A stretch of DNA of 64,000 nucleotides from JAOBAU01 sp034667465 (lineage in GTDB: Bacteria > Acidobacteriota > Thermoanaerobaculia > Gp7-AA8), in contig JAXDJV010000025.1 of NCBI GenBank assembly GCA_034667465.1, positions 248,001-312,000 on the forward strand, given 5' to 3'. Position 1 is the stretch's first letter, and the number at the start of each line of letters is the position of its first letter. Below, piece by piece: positions 1-9,830 of the stretch. A program made the translations under genes and the position numbers. Below the pieces are notes generated by a model that ran no database searches, was not told the origin of the DNA, and saw nothing but the letters and a program-made list of their open reading frames with translations.

Positions 1-1
1 G

Positions 2-2107
2 GTGAACTGGTGCCCGCATTGCCGCACCGCCATCTCCGACGTCGAGGTCGAATTCCACGAGCGCAACAGCCGCCTCTACAACATTGATTATCCGGTCGCC
101 GGTTCCGATCGAAAGCTGACCGTCGCCACGACGCGTCCCGAAACGATGCTCGGCGATACCGGCGTCGCCGTGCATCCCGACGACGAGCGCTACAAAGATC
201 TGATCGGACTGGAAGTGATTCTTCCGATCGTCAATCGCCGCATTCCGATCGTCGGCGACGCGATCCTCGTCGATCCGGCGTTCGGCACCGGCGTCGTCAA
301 AGTCACTCCCGCGCACGATCGCAATGACTACGAAGCGGGACTGCGCAACAACCTCGCGCAACTCCAGGTCATCGCCGATGACGGACGGATGAACGCCGCC
401 GCCGGCGCGGAGTACGAAGGGCTCGATCGCTTCGAAGCGCGCAAGCGCGTCATCGAAAAACTCGAAGAGCTCGGCGCGCTGGCAGGCTCGAAGGAGTACA
501 CGCACTCGGTCGGCATTCACGGCAAGTGCGACACGGTCATCGAGCCGATGATCTCGCGGCAGTGGTTCGTGAAAATCGAGCCGCTCGCGAAGCCGGCCAT
601 CGACGTCGTCCGCGACGGAACGATCCAGATCATTCCGCAAACGTGGGAGTCGACGTACTTCAACTGGATGGAGAACATCCACGACTGGACGATCTCGCGG
701 CAGCTCTGGTGGGGACATCGCATCCCGGCGTTCTATTGCGCGAACGAGCACGTCATCGTCAGCGAGACCGATCCGTCGTCGTGTCCCGAATGCGCTTCGA
801 CCGACATCCGCCAGGAGACCGACGTGCTCGACACGTGGTTCTCTTCCGCGCTCTGGCCGTTCTCGACGATGGGCTGGCCGGAGGAAACTCCGGACTACAA
901 AACGTTCTATCCGACCGACACGCTGATCACCGGTTTCGACATCCTCTTTTTCTGGGTGGCGCGGATGATCATGATGGGTCTCCGCTTCACCGGCAAAGCG
1001 CCGTTCAGCTACGTCTTCCTCAATGGTCTCGTGCGCGACGAGCACGGACAGAAGATGTCGAAGACGAAAGGGAACGTCATCGATCCGCTCGACGTGATCG
1101 ACGAGTTCGGCGCCGACGCCGTCCGCTTCACGCTGGCCATCTTTGCGTCGGGCCGCGACATTCCGCTGGCGCGCAGCCGCATGCAGGGCTACTCCGCATT
1201 CGCGAACAAAATCTGGAACGCGGCGCGCTTCGCGATGATGCACATCGACGTCGACCTGAAGTCGGCCGGCTCGATCGATCGCGATTCCCTGCGCATCGTC
1301 GAACGCTGGATTCTTTCGCGTCTCAACGAGACGACGTCGACGGTCAACAAGGCACTCTCCGCGTTCCGTTTCGATGAAGCGTCGAACGCGATCTATCACT
1401 TCTTCTGGCACGAGTTCTGTGACTGGTACATCGAGATGTCGAAGCCGGTGCTGCTCGGCAAGCACGGCACCGAAGACGACAAACGCAAAGCGAAGCGCGT
1501 GATGCTGGAAGTGCTCGATCGCTCGCTGCGGCTGCTGCATCCGTTCATGCCGTTCATCACCGAAGAGATCTGGCAGAAGCTCGGCGGCGTGGAGCCATCG
1601 ATCATGGTCGCGCCGTATCCGATCGCCGAAGAAGTGCTCGAAGATTCGGAAGCGGAACGGATCATCAACGCCGTGACGTCGATGATCTCGACGGTGCGCA
1701 ACGTGCGTGCGGAGCGCGGCTTCGCGCCGAAGGATCGCTTCAAGCTTTACGTCAGCGCACACGGACGCGACGAGAAGTTCTTCTCCGATTACGCGTATCT
1801 GCTCACCGAACTTGCGCGACTCGACGCCGTCATTCTGAATACGGAGCCGCCCGCCGGCGCGCATCACGACGTCGTGGCCGGCTTCACGATCTCGATCGAG
1901 TTCCCGCCGAAAGAGATCACAAAGGAGCAGCTCGAGAAGACGCAGCGCGAGATCGAGAAAGCGCACAAAGAGCTCGGCGTGCTCGACGCGCAGCTCGGCA
2001 ACGAACAGTTCGTGAACAACGCGCCGCCGGCCGTCGTTGAACAGGCGCGATCGCGCAAAGCGGAACTGACCGCACGCATCGAGAAACTGCAGCGGAACGC
2101 CGGATGA
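2..2107 (+). CDS. valS: Valine--tRNA ligase, C-terminal part (5' end outside window)
   Basis: Class Ia aminoacyl-tRNA synthetase that charges tRNA-Val in the cytoplasm. The 701 residues in the window start inside the zinc-ribbon/editing region (NWCPHC). The CP1 editing motif TTRPET lies at residues 43-48, the KMSKT catalytic loop at 351-355 (bases 1052-1066), the anticodon-binding region follows, and the C-terminal coiled-coil arm covers about 635-701. Roughly the first 200 residues, with the HIGH signature, are missing because the gene begins upstream of base 1, so the GTG at base 2 is not a real start. The stop overlaps the birA start (ATGA), suggesting co-transcription with birA, coaX, ggt and rpiA. 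Identification is secure. Confidence 0.97.
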   Translation: MNWCPHCRTAISDVEVEFHERNSRLYNIDYPVAGSDRKLTVATTRPETMLGDTGVAVHPDDERYKDLIGLEVILPIVNRRIPIVGDAILVDPAFGTGVVKVTPAHDRNDYEAGLRNNLAQLQVIADDGRMNAAAGAEYEGLDRFEARKRVIEKLEELGALAGSKEYTHSVGIHGKCDTVIEPMISRQWFVKIEPLAKPAIDVVRDGTIQIIPQTWESTYFNWMENIHDWTISRQLWWGHRIPAFYCANEHVIVSETDPSSCPECASTDIRQETDVLDTWFSSALWPFSTMGWPEETPDYKTFYPTDTLITGFDILFFWVARMIMMGLRFTGKAPFSYVFLNGLVRDEHGQKMSKTKGNVIDPLDVIDEFGADAVRFTLAIFASGRDIPLARSRMQGYSAFANKIWNAARFAMMHIDVDLKSAGSIDRDSLRIVERWILSRLNETTSTVNKALSAFRFDEASNAIYHFFWHEFCDWYIEMSKPVLLGKHGTEDDKRKAKRVMLEVLDRSLRLLHPFMPFITEEIWQKLGGVEPSIMVAPYPIAEEVLEDSEAERIINAVTSMISTVRNVRAERGFAPKDRFKLYVSAHGRDEKFFSDYAYLLTELARLDAVILNTEPPAGAHHDVVAGFTISIEFPPKEITKEQLEKTQREIEKAHKELGVLDAQLGNEQFVNNAPPAVVEQARSRKAELTARIEKLQRNAG

Positions 2108-2865
2108 TCGATACGAAAATCCTGGCTCGCCTTCGGACCATCGAGTCGCTCGCGGTGATCCCGCGCGTGGCGTCGACGAACCTCGTGGCGCGCCGCGTCG
2201 TGAACGAGTGCATCGACAACGAGCTGTCGCTGCCGCAGGCGATGATCGTGGCCGGCGAGCAGTTCGCGGGACGCGGACGCAACGCGCGCTTCTGGTCGTC
2301 GCCGGCCGGCAAAGGGATTTACGCGACGACGCTGCACACGCGCTCCGTCACGGAGCTGCCGCTCGTGCCGCTCGAGATGGCGAACATCCTCGCCAGCTAC
2401 TTTCGCGAAGTCTTCTCGATCGACGCGCGCATCAAGTGGCCGAACGACATCCTCGTCGGCAATCGCAAGATCGCCGGCATCCTGATCGAAGCGCGGGTGC
2501 AGGACGATCGCGCGTATCTGCTCATCGGCATCGGCGTGAACGTCGAGCCGGTGAAAGACGACAGCCGTCCGAACGCGATCGCGATCACCGAAGCGTCGCC
2601 GCGCAACTTCACCGGCATCGAAGACGCGACCGAAGCATTCGTCGAGCACATCGACGAGCGGCTCGCACATCCGTTCGAGCGCGAGCGCGTGCTCGCGGAG
2701 TGGCGCGCACGCTCCGTCCATCAGAACGGCGATCGCATCTCATGCGTCCTCGGCGACCGCACCGTGACCGGCTTCTGGAGCGGCATCGACGACGACGGCC
2801 GCGCGCTGCTGCGCAGCGGTTCGGAAGTGATCGCGGTCAGCGCCGGCGACCTGATGATCGCGTAA
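2104..2865 (+). CDS. birA: Biotin--[acetyl-CoA-carboxylase] ligase, catalytic-only (class I) form
   Basis: Activates biotin to biotinyl-AMP and attaches it to the biotin carboxyl carrier protein of acetyl-CoA carboxylase. The 253-residue protein shows the biotin-binding GRGRN loop at residues 56-60, KWPND at 111-115 and the RKIAG lysine region near 121-125, followed by the small C-terminal domain. It lacks the N-terminal winged-helix domain of regulatory BirA proteins, so it should not act as a biotin-operon repressor (inference from domain content). The ATG overlaps the valS stop. A biotin transporter gene, bioY, lies at 9241, which is consistent with biotin scavenging. Confidence 0.95.
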   Translation: MIDTKILARLRTIESLAVIPRVASTNLVARRVVNECIDNELSLPQAMIVAGEQFAGRGRNARFWSSPAGKGIYATTLHTRSVTELPLVPLEMANILASYFREVFSIDARIKWPNDILVGNRKIAGILIEARVQDDRAYLLIGIGVNVEPVKDDSRPNAIAITEASPRNFTGIEDATEAFVEHIDERLAHPFERERVLAEWRARSVHQNGDRISCVLGDRTVTGFWSGIDDDGRALLRSGSEVIAVSAGDLMIA

Positions 2866-2887
2866 CGAGTTACCCTGTCGTTCGAAA

Positions 2888-3682
2888 ATGGCGTCCGCCC
2901 ATCTCCTCGTCGTCGACGTCGGCAACACGAACGTCGTCCTTGGTCTCTACCGCGGCGAACAACTCGTCAGCTCGTGGCGTCTCGCCACCGCGCGCGAACG
3001 AACGTCCGATGAATACGGGATCCTCGCGAAGCAGCTGATCGGCGCAACGGTGCTCGAAGGAGCGGTCGTCGCGTCGGTCGTACCGCCGCTCAACTTCTCG
3101 GTCTCGTCGATGATTCGGAAGTACTTCAACATCGAGCCGATCTTCGTCGAGCCGGGGGTGAAAACCGGCATCGCCATTCACGTCGACAATCCGCAGGAAG
3201 TCGGCGCCGATCGCATCGTGAACTGCGTTGCCGCGCACGCCGCGTACGGCGGACCGTCGATCATCGTCGACTTCGGCACCGCGACGACGTTCGACGTCGT
3301 CACCGCCGACGCCGAATACGTCGGCGGCGTGATCGCTCCCGGTTTGAACATTTCCGCGGAAGCACTTTTCGCGCGCGCCGCGCGACTGCCTCGCGTCGAC
3401 ATTCGCAGACCACCGACCGTCATCGGCACGAACACCGTCGTCAACATGCAGTCGGGCATCTATTACGGTTACATCGGACTCGTCGACGGCATCCTCGCGC
3501 GGATGAAACAGGAAGTGCGCGGCGTCGGTCACGTCGTCGCCACCGGCGGACTCGCGGCGCTGCTTGCGGAAGAGAGTGAGCACATCGATTCGGTCGATGA
3601 AGATCTGACGCTGAAGGGATTGAAGATCATCTACGACCGCAATCGCGCGCCGCGTCGCGGACGGCGGAGCGTCGCGCCTTGA
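2888..3682 (+). CDS. coaX: Type III pantothenate kinase
   Basis: Catalyses the first step of coenzyme A synthesis, phosphorylating pantothenate. The 264-residue ASKHA-fold protein carries DVGNTN (residues 10-15, phosphate 1), the GADR element (106-109), DFGTATT (128-134, phosphate 2) and GGVIAPG (146-152), all typical of CoaX. It follows birA by 22 bp, a very common bacterial arrangement (birA-coaX). Its TGA stop lies within the TTGA that forms the start of the next gene. A TACCCT hexamer sits 11 bp before the ATG, but transcription from upstream is equally likely. Confidence 0.96.
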   Translation: MASAHLLVVDVGNTNVVLGLYRGEQLVSSWRLATARERTSDEYGILAKQLIGATVLEGAVVASVVPPLNFSVSSMIRKYFNIEPIFVEPGVKTGIAIHVDNPQEVGADRIVNCVAAHAAYGGPSIIVDFGTATTFDVVTADAEYVGGVIAPGLNISAEALFARAARLPRVDIRRPPTVIGTNTVVNMQSGIYYGYIGLVDGILARMKQEVRGVGHVVATGGLAALLAEESEHIDSVDEDLTLKGLKIIYDRNRAPRRGRRSVAP

Positions 3683-5361
3683 ACGCAGCGAAGGCAACCG
3701 CCGCACTGCTCTTCATCACGACTTCTCTCTTCGCCGGCTCGCAGGTCGTCGCGCAACACGCCGCACTTTCCACCGCATCACCACAGGCAACGCAAATCGG
3801 TCTGACCGTTTTGAAGAGCGGCGGCAACGCGATCGATGCCGCGGTCGCGGTTTCGTTCGCACTCGCGGTCGCGCATCCGCAGGCCGGCAATCTCGGCGGC
3901 GGCGGTTTTCTCGTTTACTACGACGCGAAAACGAAAGGGATCTGGACACTCGATTTTCGCGAGACCGCGCCGGCCGCATCGAAGCCCGACATGTTCGTGA
4001 ATCGCGATGGCACGATCAGTTTGAAGAGCCGCACCGGTCCGCTCGCCGCCGCGATTCCCGGGACGATCGCCGGCATGGCTGAAGCGCACGATCGTTTCGG
4101 CACGCAGGCGTGGAAAGATCTCCTCGCGCCGGCCGCGCAGCTCGCACGCAACGGCATCAAAGTCGATCAAACGCTCACGTCCGAGCTCGCCCTGGCTGAA
4201 GCGGCGCGCAACATCTCGCAGTTCCAGTCGACCGAGTCGATCTTCTATCCCCGCGAGCACAAGCCGCTCGCACTCGGCGCGACGCTCGTGCAGCGCGACC
4301 TCGGGCTGCTGCTCGAACGGCTCGCGATCAAAGGCGCCGAAGATTTCTACGACGGCGAGCTCTCCGAACGTTTCGTCGAAGCGGTCCGCGGCGCCGGCGG
4401 CCAGATGTCGTTGCGCGATCTGCGCGATTACAAACCGGTCTGGCGCGCGCCGATGCGCATCGGCTTTCGCAACTATCAGATCTACACGACCGCGCCGCCG
4501 TCATCGGGCGGACTCGTCATCGGCGAAGTGCTGAACATCCTCAACGGATTCGATCTGACGAAAACCGGCGCCGATACGCCAACGACAATTCATCTCCTCG
4601 CCGAAGCGGAACGCCGCGCATACATCGATCGCAACAAGTACCTCGGCGATCCATCCGCGGAACGCGTTCCGTACCGCGAGCTCCTTTCCGAAGAGCGCGC
4701 GAAACTGTGGCGCGCGTCGATCAACATGACGCGCTCCACCGCCACGAGCTCGCTCGCAGAACCGGGCGGTGTGGCCGCCGACAGCACACACACGACGCAC
4801 TTCACGATCGTTGACGCCGAAGGAAACATCGCTTCCGTCACGACGACGCTCAGCGACAATTTCGGCAGCGGCTTCGTCGTCCCCGGAATGGGATTCCTGC
4901 TCAACAACTCGATGCACGACTTCACGCTCGCGCCGGGAAAAACCGATGCGAACGGCGCGCGTCAGCCGAACGCCAACACGATCGAAGGCGGCAAGCGGCC
5001 GGCGTCGGCAATGACGCCGACGATCGTGATGAAAGACGGCGTGCCGTTCCTCGCGCTCGGTACGCGCGGCGGCGCTGCGATTCCGACGACCGTGCTGCAG
5101 GTCTTCCTCAACGTCGCGCTGTTCGGCCGTTCGCTCCCCGACGCGATCGCGGCGCCGCGCTTTCACCATCAGGCGTGGCCGGAAGAGATCTTCGCGGAAA
5201 GCGGACGGGCGCCGGCAGCGACGATCAACGCGCTCGCAGCAATAGGACACGGCGTCAAAGAAGGTGACCCGATCGGCGACGTACACGCGGTGATGATCGA
5301 GAAGGGCAAGATCACCGCCGTTGCCGATCCGCGCGCCGGCGGCGCGGCGGGAGGCTACTGA
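3679..5361 (+). CDS. ggt: Gamma-glutamyltransferase (periplasmic, self-processing)
   Basis: Ntn-hydrolase that cleaves the gamma-glutamyl bond of glutathione and related compounds and transfers the glutamyl group to water or amino acids. The 560-residue precursor begins at TTG 3679, overlapping the coaX stop, and has a signal peptide (about residues 1-25, ending SQVVA). The autoprocessing nucleophile is the first Thr of a TTHF motif, Thr372, matching the TTHYS start of the small subunit in E. coli. GGxGGF-type residues occur in NLGGGGFLVYY, and the small subunit contains the glycine-rich end GTRGG. Length is normal for the family. It lies in an apparent operon with coaX and rpiA (1-bp overlap) although functionally unrelated to them. 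Confidence 0.95.
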   Translation: MNAAKATAALLFITTSLFAGSQVVAQHAALSTASPQATQIGLTVLKSGGNAIDAAVAVSFALAVAHPQAGNLGGGGFLVYYDAKTKGIWTLDFRETAPAASKPDMFVNRDGTISLKSRTGPLAAAIPGTIAGMAEAHDRFGTQAWKDLLAPAAQLARNGIKVDQTLTSELALAEAARNISQFQSTESIFYPREHKPLALGATLVQRDLGLLLERLAIKGAEDFYDGELSERFVEAVRGAGGQMSLRDLRDYKPVWRAPMRIGFRNYQIYTTAPPSSGGLVIGEVLNILNGFDLTKTGADTPTTIHLLAEAERRAYIDRNKYLGDPSAERVPYRELLSEERAKLWRASINMTRSTATSSLAEPGGVAADSTHTTHFTIVDAEGNIASVTTTLSDNFGSGFVVPGMGFLLNNSMHDFTLAPGKTDANGARQPNANTIEGGKRPASAMTPTIVMKDGVPFLALGTRGGAAIPTTVLQVFLNVALFGRSLPDAIAAPRFHHQAWPEEIFAESGRAPAATINALAAIGHGVKEGDPIGDVHAVMIEKGKITAVADPRAGGAAGGY

Positions 5362-6041
5362 TGGACGCTCACGAACTGAAAATCGAAGCGGCGCGCATCG
5401 CGCTCGGCGAAGTGCGCAGCGGCATGACGCTCGGCCTCGGCACCGGCACGACGTCGGTCGAATTCGTGAAGTTGCTCGGCGCCGCGCTGCGCGACGGAAC
5501 GCTGCGCGACATCCGCTGTACCTGCACGTCAAACAGCACCGAAGAGCTCGCGCGATCGCTGAATGTTCCGCTGTTCGAGCTCGCGGAAATCGCGCCGCTC
5601 GATCTCGCCGTCGATGGCGCAGACGAGATCGACGCGCAGCTGCGACTCATCAAAGGGCGCGGCGGCGCGCTGCTGCGCGAGAAGATCGTCGAGCAGCAGG
5701 CGAAGCGATTCATCGTCATCGCCGACGATACGAAGATCGTCGAGAAGCTCGGCGCCGGCACGCTGCCGATCGAAGTCACGCCGTTCGCGCGCGAAGTGCT
5801 CGAGCGCCGTTTCACGGAGATGAATCTCGCGCCGGTCATGCGTATGCGCGACGGTGCGCCGCGCGTGACCGATGAAGGGAATCGCATCCTCGATGTGCGA
5901 GTGCCTGTCGATCGCGACATCGCCGACGTCGTCGCGCGCATTCGCGAATGCGCGGGCGTGGTCGAGACGGGATTCTTTCCGAACGAAGCGACGGAAGCGG
6001 TGATCGCGGGGGCGAACGGTATCCGCCGCATGACGCGCTGA
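5361..6041 (+). CDS. rpiA: Ribose-5-phosphate isomerase A
   Basis: Interconverts ribulose 5-phosphate and ribose 5-phosphate in the non-oxidative pentose phosphate pathway. The 226-residue protein contains GLGTGTT (25-31), DGADEID (85-91) and the catalytic KGRGGALLREK segment (98-108, general base Glu107). The ATG overlaps the ggt stop (TGATG). The stop faces that of the converging lipoprotein gene with one base between them and no visible terminator. Other pentose phosphate genes (gnd, tal-pgi) lie far away at 41.5-45.8 kb. Confidence 0.96.
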   Translation: MDAHELKIEAARIALGEVRSGMTLGLGTGTTSVEFVKLLGAALRDGTLRDIRCTCTSNSTEELARSLNVPLFELAEIAPLDLAVDGADEIDAQLRLIKGRGGALLREKIVEQQAKRFIVIADDTKIVEKLGAGTLPIEVTPFAREVLERRFTEMNLAPVMRMRDGAPRVTDEGNRILDVRVPVDRDIADVVARIRECAGVVETGFFPNEATEAVIAGANGIRRMTR

Positions 6042-6042
6042 T

Positions 6043-6672
6043 TTACTCGCTCGCTTCCGTCTTCCGCACCGTCACATCAAACCGCCAGTCGCCGTCCTTC
6101 CAGTAGAACGCAACCAGCGACGCGTACGGCTTGCGCAGTTCCTTGTTCTTTTTCGTCTCGAACATCGGATAGAGCGCGGTCGGCTGATCGTAGTGCCACA
6201 CCAGCTCGGCATGACCGACCGTCGGCTCATTCGGATGGCGGATGAAGTTGCGGATGCCGTCGTACGTCTTCACGCAGATTCGTCCGCGGTAAACGGGACC
6301 GCGCATGCTCGGCGCGGTGCCGAGGAGCGGAAAACCTTTCGCGGTCGCTTTGCCGACGTATGACGTCGTCCCCTCTTTGCTGATGTCGGTGACGGTGATC
6401 AGTCCGGCCGCTTCGAGATTGTGGAAAGTCTTCAGCGATTTCTCATCGAAATCGTCTTTTGGATACTTCGCGTTCCACCAGACCTTCTGCGGCACCTCGG
6501 CGTAGACCGGTTCGGCGCGAAACTGGAAAGGCTTGATGATCTCTTCCGCCTTCGCGGCGGTGAGCGCCTCGGGGCGGCGGCACGCGGCAATGGCGAAAAC
6601 CAGCGCCAGCAGCGCTCGCCTCGCCGTTCCTCTCTGCAGGGGTGAGAATCCTTGACTCGACTTGCTGCGCAT
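6043..6672 (-). CDS. Putative lipoprotein of unknown function
   Basis: The 209-residue protein has a basic N-terminus, a hydrophobic stretch and a lipobox ending IAAC (Cys at about residue 33), so it is probably exported and lipidated. The mature part has no motif I recognise; it is rich in Tyr, Trp and Lys and reads like a small soluble domain. The ATG at 6672 has a GGGGGG purine-rich ribosome-binding site 5 bp upstream. The start region is divergent from the RND exporter gene at 6731, which leaves about 60 bp for both promoters. A role accessory to the exporter is possible but has no direct support. Confidence 0.7.
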   Translation of the reverse strand: MRSKSSQGFSPLQRGTARRALLALVFAIAACRRPEALTAAKAEEIIKPFQFRAEPVYAEVPQKVWWNAKYPKDDFDEKSLKTFHNLEAAGLITVTDISKEGTTSYVGKATAKGFPLLGTAPSMRGPVYRGRICVKTYDGIRNFIRHPNEPTVGHAELVWHYDQPTALYPMFETKKNKELRKPYASLVAFYWKDGDWRFDVTVRKTEASE

Positions 6673-6730
6673 GTTATCCCCCCGTGGCTCGCTGCGCCGC
6701 GCGGGACGCCATTATCGCGAGAAAAGCGAA

Positions 6731-9244
6731 TTGATCGACAGAACCCTCGACGCCCTTGCCCGTTTTTGTCTCCGCCGGCCGAAACAGATCATCTGGATCT
6801 CGGTGCTTTTCGGCGTGCTCGCGCTGGTCGCGGGCTCGCGGCTGTCGTTCGATCCCGATCTGCTGAATCTCATCCCGCAGAAAAACAAGCAGGTCAACGA
6901 ATTCCGAAAAGTGCTCCGCGACCAGGGGACGATCGATTACCACATCGTCGCGATGGAAATGCCGAAAGACCGCGACGTTCATGATTACGACGCGCTGATC
7001 ACGAGCGTCGCCGAGGGCTATCGGAAAAATCCGCACATCGAAGATGTGACGTACAAGTTCCCGAATCCGCTCGACTTCGTCGACATCGTGCTGCCGCGCG
7101 CGTTCCTCTTCCTCACCCCGGCCGAATTGAACGACGTCGCCGCGCGACTCAGTGACGACGGCATTCGCGAAGCGGTCGCGCGCGATCGTGCGCTGCTGCA
7201 GACGCCGCAGTCGGTCGCACTGAAGACGCTCATTCAATACGACCCGTTCAACCTCGCGCCGGTCTTCCTTAAGAAGTTCTCGTCGTCGGGCGGCGGGTTC
7301 AAGCTCGACACGTCGAGCGGCTATTACCTGTCGAGCGATCACACCACGCTCCTGATTCTCGTCAAGCCGAAACGTCCTGCGCAGGATGTGCCATTCGCGA
7401 AAGAGCTGCTCGCCGACGCGTCGCTGATCGAAGGAAACGCGCTCAAAGACTTCCAGAAGACCGCGCCGCCCGGAATGCCGATCCCGGAGATCGCGCACAC
7501 CGGCGGCTATCAGATCGCCGTCGGCGATGCAGACCTCATCAAACAGGACGTCATCGCGAACGTCATCGGCACGTTCATCGGCGTCCTCGCGCTCTTCCTC
7601 TACGCGTTCCGTCGTCCCGCATCGATCGGTTACGCAGCGGCACCGCTCGCACTCGGATTGATCCTGACGTTCGGCGCCGCCGGCCTCGTGTACGGCCAGC
7701 TCTCATCCGCAAGCGCCGGATTCGCAGCGCTCCTCGCCGGCCTCGGCATCGACTTCATCACGGTGATGTACGGCCGTTACGTCGACGAGCGCAATCGTGG
7801 CACCGACGTCGCGCATGCGGTGCGAACGGTGATGCGCAAGACGGTGCCCGGCGTCTTCATCGCCGCGATCACGACCGCCGCGACTTTCTACGCGTTCCTC
7901 GCCACCGACTTCCGCGGCATGACGCAGCTCGGCTTCCTCACCGGCACCGGAATCCTGCTCTTCCTCGTCTGCGTCCTCTTCCTCCTGCCGGCGCTGATCG
8001 TGGCCGGCGAACGCCGCCAGAAAGCCCGCGCGCCGAAGCTCTACCTGCATTCGTTCGGCGCCGAAAAGCTGATCGAAATCTCCATCAAACGTCCCGGCCT
8101 GACGATCGCGATCTGGGCGATCTTCATCGTCATCTGCGGCGGTCTCGCGACGCGTCTTCGCTTCAGCGACAACATCCAGGATCTGCGCGCGAAAGGAAAT
8201 CCGGGCGTCGTCGGTCAGGAGAAGCTGACGAAGAAATTCGGCCAGTCGTTCGACGCGATGATGTACGTCGTCGAAGGAAAAACGATGGACGAAGCGATCG
8301 CGAAAACCGCGGCCGCATCGCACGACCTCGACGCGCTCGTCAAAGATCACACCATTGCTTCGTATCAATCGATCTCGACGTTCGTTCCGCCGCGCGCCGC
8401 ACAGCAGGCAGTCATCGATGAACTGCAGCGCGGACGCGCCGACCGCTTCAATCCCGATCGCATTCGCGCGACGTTCCACGCGGCGCTCCTCGCGAACGAC
8501 TTCCGGCCGGAAGTGTTCGATCACTACACGGAGCTCTTCACGCAGGCACTCACGCAGAGCGAGCCGGTGACGCTCGCGAACATTCACAACGACGAGATCA
8601 CGAAGCTGACGTCGCGCTTCGTGAAGCAGAACAACGGCGGCTGGATGTCGGTAATCTACGTCTATCCGATCGGCGGGAAATGGCCGCGCGAAGTGCCGCC
8701 GCAACTGCTCGCGACAGCCGATCGCCATCCCGGCGACATCATCACCGGCGTGAATCTGGTCAGCGGCACGCTGCGTCAGATCGTGCGCGCCGACGCGGTG
8801 CGCTCGACGATCATCGGCTTCATCGCCGTCGCCACGCTGATGCTGATCAGCTTCCGCAACCTGAAGGTGACGGCGTTGACATTCGTGCCGTTCGTCGCCG
8901 GCGCGGCCGGCATGCTCGGCCTGATGGCGGCGTTCAATCTCGAGTTCAACTTCATGAACATCTTCGTCGGGCTGATGATCATCGGCGTCGCCACCGATTA
9001 CGCGATCTACATGCTGGAGCGTTACCTCGAAGATCCGAAACGCTTCGCGACGACGGCGCATGAGACCGGCAAGGCGATCATCATGGCGGCGCTCACCGCG
9101 ATCGTCGGCTACGGCTCGTTCGCGATCTCCCACTACCCCGGCCTTCGATCGATCGGCTATGCTTCGACCTTCGGCATCGGCCTGAGTGGCCTTGCCGCAG
9201 TAACGCTGTTGCCGGCGATTCTGGTAAGGATGAAAGCTGAATGA
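6731..9244 (+). CDS. RND-superfamily MMPL/HpnN-like exporter
   Basis: Large inner-membrane transporter (837 residues from the TTG at 6731) of the RND superfamily. It has the expected duplicated plan: one N-terminal membrane helix, a periplasmic domain, a six-helix sterol-sensing-like bundle, then a second copy (helix, large periplasmic domain, bundle ending at the C-terminus). FDPDLLNLIPQ after the first helix and the paired GLGIDF / GVATDY helix-4 motifs are typical of MMPL and hopanoid-exporter HpnN relatives. The likely cargo is a lipid or hopanoid, but no hopanoid genes are in the window. An upstream in-frame start at 6662 would run into the divergent lipoprotein gene. The TTG at 6731 has a GAGAAAAG-like site just before it. 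Confidence 0.85.
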   Translation: MIDRTLDALARFCLRRPKQIIWISVLFGVLALVAGSRLSFDPDLLNLIPQKNKQVNEFRKVLRDQGTIDYHIVAMEMPKDRDVHDYDALITSVAEGYRKNPHIEDVTYKFPNPLDFVDIVLPRAFLFLTPAELNDVAARLSDDGIREAVARDRALLQTPQSVALKTLIQYDPFNLAPVFLKKFSSSGGGFKLDTSSGYYLSSDHTTLLILVKPKRPAQDVPFAKELLADASLIEGNALKDFQKTAPPGMPIPEIAHTGGYQIAVGDADLIKQDVIANVIGTFIGVLALFLYAFRRPASIGYAAAPLALGLILTFGAAGLVYGQLSSASAGFAALLAGLGIDFITVMYGRYVDERNRGTDVAHAVRTVMRKTVPGVFIAAITTAATFYAFLATDFRGMTQLGFLTGTGILLFLVCVLFLLPALIVAGERRQKARAPKLYLHSFGAEKLIEISIKRPGLTIAIWAIFIVICGGLATRLRFSDNIQDLRAKGNPGVVGQEKLTKKFGQSFDAMMYVVEGKTMDEAIAKTAAASHDLDALVKDHTIASYQSISTFVPPRAAQQAVIDELQRGRADRFNPDRIRATFHAALLANDFRPEVFDHYTELFTQALTQSEPVTLANIHNDEITKLTSRFVKQNNGGWMSVIYVYPIGGKWPREVPPQLLATADRHPGDIITGVNLVSGTLRQIVRADAVRSTIIGFIAVATLMLISFRNLKVTALTFVPFVAGAAGMLGLMAAFNLEFNFMNIFVGLMIIGVATDYAIYMLERYLEDPKRFATTAHETGKAIIMAALTAIVGYGSFAISHYPGLRSIGYASTFGIGLSGLAAVTLLPAILVRMKAE

Positions 9245-9828
9245 ATGACGTGACGACCACCATTCCCGCCGCGATTCGCGAGCATGTCGTACGCGGCAGC
9301 GCCGCGATGAACGTGCTGCTCATCGCCGGCGCGAGCTGCCTGATTGCGCTCGCCGCGCAAATCGCGATTCCGGTTCCGTTCTCGCCGGTGCCGCTGACGA
9401 TGCAGCCGATTGCCGTGCTGATGATCGGTGCGGTGCTCGGTTCATGGCGCGGAGCCGCGGCCGCGTCGCTCTATCTGCTCGAAGGATTCGCCGGCGCGCC
9501 GGTCTTCGCGCAGGGACACGGCGGCGCGGCGTGGCTGGTCGGTCCGACGGCCGGCTATCTCTGGTCGTATCCGGCCGCGGCGTGGGTCGCCGGCTGGTTC
9601 TCGCAGCGCGGCTGGGGCTCGACGCGACTTCGCGCAATCTGCGGCATGCTCGCCGCGCTCGGCGTGATCTACGCCGGCGGCTGGTCGTGGCTCGCGGGAT
9701 TCATGGGCATCAGCGCCGCGTTCTTCGCCGGCGTCTCAAACTACATCGTTCCCGACATTCTCAAGATCGCACTCGCCGCCGCATTTCTGCCCGAGGTTGA
9801 GAAGCTGATCGCCCGCACCGGCGAGTAG
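9241..9828 (+). CDS. bioY: Biotin transporter S component BioY
   Basis: Substrate-binding membrane subunit of an ECF-type biotin uptake system. The 195-residue protein has about six membrane helices and the family signature PVPFSPVPLTMQ after helix 1, with the conserved glycine-rich segments GSWRGA and GPTAGY. The ATG overlaps the RND exporter stop (ATGA), so the two are probably co-transcribed. No bioM/bioN energising genes are adjacent, so it would use ECF modules elsewhere or work alone (inference). The gene converges on lon, with a palindromic element between them. Confidence 0.94.
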   Translation: MNDVTTTIPAAIREHVVRGSAAMNVLLIAGASCLIALAAQIAIPVPFSPVPLTMQPIAVLMIGAVLGSWRGAAAASLYLLEGFAGAPVFAQGHGGAAWLVGPTAGYLWSYPAAAWVAGWFSQRGWGSTRLRAICGMLAALGVIYAGGWSWLAGFMGISAAFFAGVSNYIVPDILKIALAAAFLPEVEKLIARTGE

Positions 9829-9830
9829 CG

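Noticed and set aside
2104..2865. BirA as a biotin repressor acting on bioY
   Set aside because: The protein lacks a DNA-binding N-terminal domain and no operator-like palindrome precedes bioY, whose start lies inside the upstream gene.
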